From assembly GCA_910580075.1 (NCBI GenBank), contig CAJTVR010000008.1, forward strand, positions 20,312-84,311: DNA of 64,000 nt, written 5' to 3'. The position numbers and the translations under genes are program-made. Source of the DNA: an uncultured Eubacterium sp. Lineage in GTDB: Bacteria; Bacillota; Clostridia; Lachnospirales; Lachnospiraceae. The notes beneath the pieces were generated by a model, which worked only from the letters and a program-made list of their open reading frames with translations, was not told the origin of the DNA and searched no databases. Shown one piece after another: positions 25,584 to 32,037 of the stretch (positions are counted from its first letter, which is position 1; each line of letters opens with the position of its first letter).

Positions 25584-26067
25584 TCCCTTCACCTCCCAGC
25601 TCTTTTCTTAGCATTTCCCTGCCCCTCGAAAGCAGAGAATACACCGTATTTTCCTTTTTATTTAGAATCTTTCCGATTTCTGCTGCAGTATACCCTTCAT
25701 AATAATGCAGATATATGGCATCTTTATACCGTTTGGGCAGATTCAGCACTGCTTCCAAAACTTCTCTGTTATCATCTGTCAGCTCTGCGCCCGTTTCTTC
25801 CAGTTCTTTTATTTCATCCAGCGGCACCATCCTGCGCCTGAAAAAACTCTTCAGAAAATCTTTGCAGGCATTTATAGAAACACGCGCAAACCATGCCTTT
25901 TCATGCTCTTCATGATCAAACGATTCTTCATAAAGCATATATTTCAAAAACACATTTTGAAAAACATCTTCTGTATCCGCATAGTTTTTCAGATGATAAA
26001 AGCAAATGCGGCGGACCATATCGGCATATTTTTCAATTGCACTGTTTACTTCCGTTTCACTGCGCAT
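25573..26067 (-). CDS. Sigma-70 family (ECF/SigI-like group) RNA polymerase sigma factor
   Basis: 164 aa with two domains. Region 2 is around residues 10-75 (YADMVRRICFYHLKNYADTE, VFQNVFLKYML). Region 4 is around residues 105-155 (VLEAVLNLPKRYKDAIYLHY, YTAAEIGKILNKKENTVYSL). The order and size are those of ECF factors. The next gene is an RsgI-like anti-sigma factor with which it overlaps, so it probably controls an envelope response. GAGGAGGGG precedes the ATG. Confidence 0.88.
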   Translation of the reverse strand: MRSETEVNSAIEKYADMVRRICFYHLKNYADTEDVFQNVFLKYMLYEESFDHEEHEKAWFARVSINACKDFLKSFFRRRMVPLDEIKELEETGAELTDDNREVLEAVLNLPKRYKDAIYLHYYEGYTAAEIGKILNKKENTVYSLLSRGREMLRKELGGEGIGE

Positions 26068-26105
26068 TTACCCTATCCCCTCCTCCTGTACATAGACTGA
26101 TATTT

Positions 26106-26134
26106 ATTATAGCTGATTCCGGTGTTTCTGTCAT
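26106..26134 (-). promoter_or_regulatory. Sigma-A promoter of the sigma/anti-sigma operon
   Basis: Minus strand -35 ATGACA (26134-26129), 17-base spacer, -10 TATAAT (26111-26106). Start near 26099, about 30 bases before the sigma gene. No clear ECF-type (AAC ... CGT) promoter was seen. Confidence 0.65.
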
Positions 26135-26174
26135 CCTTTATGTTTTACTGCTTTTATGCAGAAATATAATGCTG

Positions 26175-26267
26175 TCAATGCATATATTTTGAAATAGAAA
26201 TTCTATTTGTGCATATTTTCATCTTTCTGCATATTGCCATACTATGAATTTACCTATAAAATGTTAT
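26175..26267 (+). promoter_or_regulatory. Recombinase upstream region sharing a 13-mer with the EPS promoter switch
   Basis: TATAAAATGTTAT at 26255-26267 is identical to the core of the 18-bp inverted repeat at 12554-12571/12846-12863. Its first six bases could serve as a -10 (TATAAA) with TTGCCA (26234-26239) at a short 15-base spacing. A hairpin AAATAGA-AAT-TCTATTT lies farther upstream, near 26190-26210. If the recombinase binds this motif it would cover its own promoter. The match could be chance in AT-rich DNA. Confidence 0.4.
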
Positions 26268-26308
26268 GCATTACAGAAAGCATTCGAAAGATAAATGGAG
26301 GTAGCGCT

Positions 26309-26884
26309 ATGATGACAACACCCATAAGGACAAAAGAAGAAATTGAACAGATGAAAACATATTTTTTATCCAAAAACAGAATCCGGGATTATACGCTGTT
26401 CGTGACCGGAATCAATACTGCTCTGCGGATTGGCGATTTGTTAAAGCTGCGGTGGATGGATATCTATGACGGCAGTAAAAATACATACCGCAGACACATT
26501 GACATCTTTGAGCAAAAGACACGCAAACATGCAGAAATCGCACTAAATGAAAGCTGTATCAAATCCTTTAAACTCCTCAGACAGTACAGCCCGTTTATCT
26601 ATGAAACCGAATATATATTCTGCCACAAATATAACCATTTTCAGCATATTTCCAGAAACCGTGCATATCACATCATTAAAGATGCAGCGCTGATTAACCA
26701 CATAGACGGCAATATCAGCTGCCATTCACTGCGCAAGACATTTGGATACCACGCCTGGAAAAAGGGGACTCCGAGTGCACTGATTATGAATATTTATAAC
26801 CATTCCAGTATAGAAATTACAAAACGCTATTTATCCATTTCACAGGACGATAAAGATGAACTGTATCATTCCATGAATTTATAG
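26309..26884 (+). CDS. Small tyrosine recombinase (FimB/FimE-size, catalytic domain only)
   Basis: 191 aa from the ATG at 26309, which follows GGAGG at proper distance; the open frame extends upstream without an RBS. It is essentially a bare catalytic domain. Visible residues are Arg in NTALRIGDLLKLRW, a Lys in QKTRKH, H-x-x-R in SCHSLRKTFG, His in IYNHSSIEIT and the nucleophile Tyr in TKRYLSI. No N-terminal core-binding domain of normal length is present. Enzymes of this size commonly flip promoters rather than integrate phages. It is a stand-alone gene with no phage or transposon genes beside it. A remnant of a mobile element is the alternative. Confidence 0.85.
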   Translation: MMTTPIRTKEEIEQMKTYFLSKNRIRDYTLFVTGINTALRIGDLLKLRWMDIYDGSKNTYRRHIDIFEQKTRKHAEIALNESCIKSFKLLRQYSPFIYETEYIFCHKYNHFQHISRNRAYHIIKDAALINHIDGNISCHSLRKTFGYHAWKKGTPSALIMNIYNHSSIEITKRYLSISQDDKDELYHSMNL

Positions 26885-26887
26885 ATG

Positions 26888-26974
26888 GTCCGGACGCCGG
26901 ATAAAACATCTGTTTCTTTTTCTGTTCAAAGGAGGAACAGACAAGGAGTGAGTTTCTCTGCCCGGCGTCCGGAC
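26888..26974. repeat. CCGGACGCC palindromic element, 87 bp
   Basis: Perfect 13-base terminal inverted repeats, GTCCGGACGCCGG (26888-26900) and CCGGCGTCCGGAC (26962-26974). An internal hairpin TCTGTTC / GAACAGA lies inside. A partial direct copy of the left part (CCGGATGAAACATCTGT) follows near 27009. The same ends occur at 37321-37607 and 63871-63912. It directly follows the recombinase stop codon and may double as its terminator. Confidence 0.65.
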
Positions 26975-27041
26975 AGCATGCAGACCAGCAGACGATCCTG
27001 CCAGCTGCCGGATGAAACATCTGTCTTACAGAAAATTCACA

Positions 27042-27226
27042 TTGATTTTTTTCCTCCCCCGTACTATAATAAGCGTGTTCGAAAAATGCTTTCCGTAAGT
27101 TACTGGGAAATCATTTTTCAGACACGCTCCAGGGCCAGTTCCGGGAGGAGTGCGGTTTTGCCCGTATCGCCAGTGTCTCGGTTCACACATGATTATCCCG
27201 GAGGAACACTTGGCGGCTGGCCCTGC
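27042..27226 (+). ncRNA. Candidate structured non-coding RNA with its own promoter-like sequence
   Basis: TTGATT (27042-27047), a 17-base spacer and TATAAT (27065-27070) form a near-consensus promoter. After it comes a long hairpin pairing AGCGTGT, AAAAATG and TTTCC (27072-27093) with GGAAA, CATTTTT and ACACGCT (27106-27128). Then follows a branched domain closed by AGGGCCAG (27131-27138) and CTGGCCCT (27217-27224). That domain has inner pairing of CGCCAGTGT with ACACTTGGCG and of CGGG with CCCG. No RNA family was recognised, and the first hairpin begins slightly before the expected start site. It could instead be a palindromic repeat in the convergent gap between the recombinase and ABC-F genes. 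Confidence 0.35.
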
Positions 27227-27243
27227 CATAATAATCCGTTTTC

Positions 27244-28779
27244 TTAAATTTCACAGCAGAAAAGTCCATGTCTGGTCAGTTCATAAACAGCCGTACATAC
27301 CTCTTTCATATAATCCCTGTCATGAGAAACGCTGATAATCGCTCCGCTGTAATTTTTTAACAGCGAACGGATCACAGGTCCGGAAAGCGGCGAAAAATTT
27401 CTCGTCGGCTCATCCAGAATAAGCACATTGCAGCCCTGCATGCTGGCCTTCAGCAAAAGGAGTTTCGCCTTCTGGCCGCCGGAAAGCATTTCAGCCGGAT
27501 GCTCCATTTCATCTGCGCAAAACTTCATGCTTCCCAGATAAGTGCGGATCCGCTCCTCTTCCTGCCTGTTTCCGCTTTCACTCAGAAAAGAAACCGGAGT
27601 CTGATCCATATCCAGCAGCTCTTCGTAATTCTGAGGCATATAAAATACATTCAGATCACTCCGGTCTGACAGCTGTTTTACAATCTCTTTTATCAGCGTC
27701 GTCTTCCCGGATCCGTTTTTTCCAATAATGCAGACATGCTCCGGCCCGAGCACAGACAGTCTGAGATGTTCAGACAAAACCTTCTCTCCTGCCGTTAATT
27801 GTTCAGCAGAAAGGTCTAATACCCGTTTTCCAGCCGGCAGATCTGTTTTTTCCGCAAATTTTATAAAAACCGCATCTTCTGTCTCCGGGAATTCTGTCAT
27901 CTGGGCGAATTCTTTTTCAAACCGGTGTTCCAGCGCTTTGACCGCATGCATTTTCTTCTTTAAAAGCTGTCCTCCATGCGGGTCCTGTCTGGTAATTACA
28001 TTCTGCTGATGCTCGACTTTCTGCTGGATTTTCCGGAATTTTTCCTGTTTCTTTTCATACTCGCTGCGTTCGTTTCTGGCCGTCTGCTCCTGATGCGCCA
28101 GCGCCTGGCGGCGTTTTTTTGTATATTCTTCATATCCCATCACTGCTACCGTATGACGCGGCCTGGTCTTTTTTTGTATCTGCTCAAAATGAATAATTTT
28201 ATTCGCCGTATTCCGAAGCAGCGTTTCATCGTGGGAAATATATAGAACCGGCAGCGCAGTTTTTTTCATAAATGTCTCCAGCCATTCAAGTGTCTTAAGG
28301 TCAATATCATTCGACGGTTCATCCAGGCAGAGAATGTCCGGTTTTTCCATCAGAATCCGCGCCATCTGCAGCTTTACCTTTTCCCCGCCGGAAAGGCTTT
28401 GCACCGTCTGGTCTGAATAAAAGAACTCTGCCGGCAGTAAAAATTTAGCAGCAATATCCCCCAGTTCTTTCGGCGTCATAAAACAGAACTCTTCACATTC
28501 CATACAGTATTCATAAACTGTCTGGCTTTTTGGCACAGTTAGCAGTTCCTGTTCCAGATATCCGATGCGTGCTCCGTTTTTTATAATTTCTCCGCTATAT
28601 TCCACATATTCTTCGGCCTGTGGCGCATTACAGATGAGTTTCAAGAGCGTCGATTTTCCATTTCCTTCCTCTCCGATTAAAGCTGCCTTATCCCCGTCGT
28701 TTAAGACCATTGAAAAATGATCTATCATTACCCGCAAATCCCTGCGGTGCGTAACTGTTAAATTTTTAATCTGCAGCAT
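27244..28779 (-). CDS. ABC-F family ATPase, probable ribosome-protection type
   Basis: 511 aa from the ATG at 28779, which has AAGGAGGG seven bases upstream. Two ATP-binding cassettes without membrane segments: Walker A GEEGNGKST and signature LSGGEKVKLQMA in the first, Walker A GKNGSGKTT and LSGGQKAKLLLL in the second. A charged ~80-residue linker (KKRRQALAHQEQTARNERSE) lies between. This is the ABC-F layout; such proteins act on ribosomes and many displace antibiotics. The attenuator-like leader upstream fits an antibiotic-responsive role. It starts 17 bases after the P-loop NTPase gene. Confidence 0.85.
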   Translation of the reverse strand: MLQIKNLTVTHRRDLRVMIDHFSMVLNDGDKAALIGEEGNGKSTLLKLICNAPQAEEYVEYSGEIIKNGARIGYLEQELLTVPKSQTVYEYCMECEEFCFMTPKELGDIAAKFLLPAEFFYSDQTVQSLSGGEKVKLQMARILMEKPDILCLDEPSNDIDLKTLEWLETFMKKTALPVLYISHDETLLRNTANKIIHFEQIQKKTRPRHTVAVMGYEEYTKKRRQALAHQEQTARNERSEYEKKQEKFRKIQQKVEHQQNVITRQDPHGGQLLKKKMHAVKALEHRFEKEFAQMTEFPETEDAVFIKFAEKTDLPAGKRVLDLSAEQLTAGEKVLSEHLRLSVLGPEHVCIIGKNGSGKTTLIKEIVKQLSDRSDLNVFYMPQNYEELLDMDQTPVSFLSESGNRQEEERIRTYLGSMKFCADEMEHPAEMLSGGQKAKLLLLKASMQGCNVLILDEPTRNFSPLSGPVIRSLLKNYSGAIISVSHDRDYMKEVCTAVYELTRHGLFCCEI

Positions 28780-28796
28780 TCCGCATCCCTCCTTCC

Positions 28797-29606
28797 TCAT
28801 ATACCGTCATGCAGGCACCAGTCTGTAATTTCGTCTGTCCCCCAATGCTTCGCCGGAAAAATGCGCGCATGATCTTTGAAGATTTCCCTGATGATACGAA
28901 GCTCCAGGCGCTGCCTGTGCGCAAGATGCGCGGTCAGGTCATCAAAATCTTTATATCCATGCACGCGTCCGTATGGAGAACTGGCAAGATAAGACATCAC
29001 CAGCTCATACCACAGCTGATTCCCTCTGCCGTCTGCCCGCTCTTTTTGAATGATTTTAATATGATCTTCAATTCTGTCACTATACAGGTATACGAGCCTG
29101 AAACGGTCTTTGTGCATGACATGAAACAGCTTTTCGTAAAATGCCAGAATCTCATCATCCTGATACTGCAAAAACAGCATCAGATTCTCCAGTATATTCT
29201 GCATAATGGCACATTCCAGTAAATACCCTGAGCCGGAAAACCGGCGGTATCTGGATATTATAAGATCCTCAAATTCCTCCGGCGGTATTGCGCCATTATA
29301 TATTTCATACTGTTCCAGATTTTTATGAAATCCGGGCAGATCTGTAATAATTTTTGTATAACAGACCACATAATGTGATCCTTCCAGGACTGTATTAGCC
29401 GAAATTTCATTTGCCAGAGTCTCATACTGGTTTAAGATTCCCTGGTACTCTTTCTGTGTCATATATGCACACCACGCCAGATCTGCAGGGGAATAATCTC
29501 CTTCACGGCATACATAAAACTCTGGTATTTTTTCAGAAATTTTCTGCAGCAGATAAGATTTTCCCATGCCCTGAATACCTTCTATAAAAATATTTTTCAA
29601 AAACAT
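28797..29606 (-). CDS. P-loop NTPase of unknown function, kinase-like
   Basis: 269 aa. Walker A is at residues 10-18 (GIQGMGKSYL). The rest looks like a deoxynucleoside- or thymidylate-kinase-type fold, with an acidic VLEGSHYVV strand, a long helical middle and a lid-like segment QKERADGRGNQLWYE. No family is recognised with certainty. It shares the leader and operon with the ABC-F gene, so it may modify a drug or nucleotide, or support the ABC-F protein. GAAGGAGG precedes the ATG. Confidence 0.65.
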   Translation of the reverse strand: MFLKNIFIEGIQGMGKSYLLQKISEKIPEFYVCREGDYSPADLAWCAYMTQKEYQGILNQYETLANEISANTVLEGSHYVVCYTKIITDLPGFHKNLEQYEIYNGAIPPEEFEDLIISRYRRFSGSGYLLECAIMQNILENLMLFLQYQDDEILAFYEKLFHVMHKDRFRLVYLYSDRIEDHIKIIQKERADGRGNQLWYELVMSYLASSPYGRVHGYKDFDDLTAHLAHRQRLELRIIREIFKDHARIFPAKHWGTDEITDWCLHDGI

Positions 29607-29655
29607 GTTCCGCCTCCTTCATCCGGTTTCTTTTCCTGCTGCCTGATCACGGCAC

Positions 29656-29686
29656 AAAAAAAGAACCGTTTGCTGCCAAACAGTTC
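29656..29686 (-). terminator. Leader terminator (attenuator) ahead of the P-loop NTPase/ABC-F operon
   Basis: On the minus strand GAACTGTTTG (29686-29677), loop GCAG, CAAACGGTTC (29672-29663), then seven T (29662-29656). The ten-pair stem plus U tract is a textbook intrinsic terminator. It ends 50 bases before the first start codon, so most transcripts would stop here unless the hairpin is prevented from forming. Confidence 0.8.
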
Positions 29687-29766
29687 CATTCCATACAATA
29701 ACCATAGCAAAAACCGCACTAAACCAGAACCTGGCGGACTGGTTCTGCTGCCAGGAAATGCCAGTA

Positions 29767-29990
29767 TCAGAGACTGGTTTTTCTGACGGCTGGCAGACAG
29801 CTGGATTTTGCGTACAAAAAAAAGAGGTTATGAGGATATAATCTGCTTCTGGCAGCATGATAAAACAATGCGCATCCTGATATGCGTACTGTCTCTTGTT
29901 TCCATGCAATCAAAAGTAAATTATATCCGCATTTTTTCACCTCTCTCCTTAAGATGGTGTCATTCTAACACACTGCCTTTTACTTGTCAA
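29767..29990 (-). promoter_or_regulatory. Promoter and leader with short upstream reading frames for the ABC-F operon
   Basis: Minus strand -35 TTGACA (29990-29985), 17-base spacer, -10 TAGAAT (29967-29962); start near 29955, so the leader is about 350 bases. GAGGTGA is followed five bases later by ATG CGG ATA TAA (29932-29921), a three-codon frame. An overlapping GTG frame of 57 codons runs 29940-29767. Downstream, a second hairpin pairs AGAACC with GGTTCT (about 29715-29750), and its AGAACC could alternatively pair with GGTTCT of the terminator. Ribosome stalling on the short frame would then switch transcription on. The switch itself is inferred. Confidence 0.6.
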
Positions 29991-30005
29991 CACAAATTTT
30001 ATAAT

Positions 30006-30557
30006 TTAGCGGTTTGCGGTGATCTTTAACAGGCTCTGCATCCACTGGTCATATGCCAGATAAGAATCCCAGCTCCCCATTTTTTTATGATCCTGCATCA
30101 CTGCTTCTATTACGGACATAAAATCTCTCTGTTCAAAATAACTGTCTATCCCTGCCTGATCGCGTACAACAGCTGCATGCAGATAATCTGCCGGAGACGT
30201 ACGGCCTGTTTCCAGGTTCAGTACCATTAGTTCATTGTAGCTGCAGTACTCCGGATCAATATTTCGTGCATCTATTTCCTGACTGAACTCCTTTCCGTCT
30301 TTGTCAAGTCCTTTTATCATATAAACCGGATGTTCTTTTGTGTAATTTCCGGCTCTGTAAATATTCACAGATTCTCCTGTCTGCGGGCTGGCATACGACA
30401 TCAGTGCATCCTGGTTCAGCATTACCTTCTGTCCTCCTGCCTGGACGCATTTCATGACTCTTCCGCTAAATTCAGTTCCTGCTTTATCAGCGCTGTTTTT
30501 TTTGTTCGTCTGGCTGTATGGCTGTATTTCCGGCCGGGCTGCTATAATCATACTCAT
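30006..30557 (-). CDS. Hypothetical protein, Lachnospiraceae-type
   Basis: 183 aa; not recognised. Polar N-terminus (about 30 residues), then a compact-looking region (GESVNIYRAGNYTKEHPVYM, SYNELMVLNLETGR) and a C-terminal helical part (SVIEAVMQDHKKMGSWDSYL). No signal peptide or membrane segment. GGAAGGAATT precedes the ATG. It lies 36 bases after the next hypothetical gene on the same strand, so the two are probably one operon. Confidence 0.6.
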   Translation of the reverse strand: MSMIIAARPEIQPYSQTNKKNSADKAGTEFSGRVMKCVQAGGQKVMLNQDALMSYASPQTGESVNIYRAGNYTKEHPVYMIKGLDKDGKEFSQEIDARNIDPEYCSYNELMVLNLETGRTSPADYLHAAVVRDQAGIDSYFEQRDFMSVIEAVMQDHKKMGSWDSYLAYDQWMQSLLKITANR

Positions 30558-30593
30558 AATTCCTTCCTTTCTTTGTCTGTAAAACTGCTCCTG

Positions 30594-31694
30594 TTATACA
30601 TACGTTCTGCCGCCTACGCGCTTTTTAAGTTTCGCATTTGCCTGAATTTCCATTTCCCACTGTTTCTGGAATTCTTCTCTGGTATACATACGGTTTCCAA
30701 ATGTATTAAAATATTTTGCCCACTGTATTTTATCCCTGTCAAAGTGCATCGATCCGTCTTCTTCTATCGTCACATAATCCGGAACACCCTGATCTGTACT
30801 CTTCATAAATTCCATAAAACTTTCGATATCAATGTTATCGTTTAGAAAATCTGTCCAGAAATTCTCATGAGCTGCAAAACGCATATTCCAGTCTGAAGGA
30901 AACTGACTGATAAACTTCATGACCTGATCGTACTGCCCTTCCTTTGTAAATAAAACAGACCACTCATAGTCTTCTTTCTGTCCCATTTTACGGCAGAAAA
31001 TCCCCTCTGCTGTATACCATGTAATATAACGGTCGTCGTCTTTACCAGTATTGGAGGACGGATAGACACATGATGTGGATTCTGTAACCAGAAGGCTGCT
31101 TTTGTCTGACGCACCCGTCTGCTGCTTTTTAAGCTCAGCTTCTGCTCTCTTTTCGTATTCCTGGCGCATCAGTTCGCGGATGGCATCCTCTATAGCATCA
31201 AATTTTTCCAGAAACTTATCCCACTCTTTCAGCGTCATCGACAGAGAGCCTATCTGAAAACTCTGCTCATTCTCCCCGTTTTGAAGCTGTACATACATTT
31301 CCTGAATCTTATCCTCAAAAAATTTCTGATAATCCATTACTGCATGTTCATCTTCCGGTTCCGCATCCGAAGCAGACGTCATCTCTTTTGGAGAAGATGT
31401 CTGTCCGGACCCAGCCAGGTTCTCCGTCCCTTCCGGAGTTTTATGATCTGCTGTTAACTGCTTTGTTCCTGCTGAGGCCTTTTGTCCTTCCATAGCTTCC
31501 TTAGCGGATACATTTTTATGAAATGCTGTTTTGCATCCTGCCTGCCCGGCAGTTTCCTTCGCAGTTTCTTTCGCACAGTGCAGCAGCCTTTCTGCGAAAA
31601 ATACACCGGATTCGGTTTTTACAGACGGTGTGTCTGACCCAGGGCTGTAATACCTGGCATTGCCAGATGCAGCCTGTAAGGTTTGTGATACCAT
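30594..31694 (-). CDS. Hypothetical protein with disordered N-terminal region
   Basis: 366 aa; not recognised. Residues 1-115 are low-complexity and polar (many Thr, Lys, Glu, Ala), then a coiled-coil segment (residues 125-195: FEDKIQEMYVQL ... REYEKRAEAELKKQ-like). A C-terminal globular part follows (YITWYTAEGIFCRKMGQKED, FISQFPSDWNMRFA). No signal peptide. GAAAGGAG precedes the ATG. Co-oriented with the 183-aa gene; function unknown. Confidence 0.6.
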   Translation of the reverse strand: MVSQTLQAASGNARYYSPGSDTPSVKTESGVFFAERLLHCAKETAKETAGQAGCKTAFHKNVSAKEAMEGQKASAGTKQLTADHKTPEGTENLAGSGQTSSPKEMTSASDAEPEDEHAVMDYQKFFEDKIQEMYVQLQNGENEQSFQIGSLSMTLKEWDKFLEKFDAIEDAIRELMRQEYEKRAEAELKKQQTGASDKSSLLVTESTSCVYPSSNTGKDDDRYITWYTAEGIFCRKMGQKEDYEWSVLFTKEGQYDQVMKFISQFPSDWNMRFAAHENFWTDFLNDNIDIESFMEFMKSTDQGVPDYVTIEEDGSMHFDRDKIQWAKYFNTFGNRMYTREEFQKQWEMEIQANAKLKKRVGGRTYV

Positions 31695-31900
31695 TTGTTT
31701 CTCCTTTCTGCAGTCCTTCCATCATTCCAGACTGCACCGCCCTCCTGAAAGGTCCGGGCGGATATTTTTTTATGTAAAAATAGCGTTACGATTTCTTTTT
31801 TATGTCTGAAATCATAGCGCTATCCTTAGCCTTTTATTCCTACATCCCTGCATGAAATCTCTTTATTTTGTCATCTGTATTATCGGCATATATCATCCAA

Positions 31901-32037
31901 AAGTTTACCAGATCGTCAGCGGTTCTTTTTATACCGCATTCAACATTTCGAAGTTTGCCAGATCATCAGCGGTTCTTTTTATACCGCATTCAACATTTCG
32001 AAGTTTACCAGATCATCAGCGGTTCTTTTTATACCCG
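31901..32037. repeat. 50-bp tandem duplications of the 3' end of the repeat-protein gene
   Basis: Units at 31901-31950 and 31951-32000 differ at only two positions. A third, partial unit at 32001-32037 is the real gene end and includes its stop codon (32016-32018). The downstream units therefore repeat the last codons and stop of the 916-aa gene. They arose by tandem duplication, most simply by replication slippage. The rest of the 31695-31900 gap holds nothing recognised. Confidence 0.8.

Noticed and set aside
27042-27226. SRP RNA, 6S RNA, tmRNA or a known riboswitch
   Set aside because: The SRP GGAAGGAAGCAG block, a tmRNA tRNA-like end and conserved TPP or cobalamin motifs are all absent; kept only as an unnamed structured candidate.
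29619-29909. 96-aa open frame on the minus strand upstream of the P-loop NTPase gene
   Set aside because: It runs straight through the leader terminator and the serial hairpins, and lacks an RBS; the promoter, short upstream frames and terminator explain the region better.
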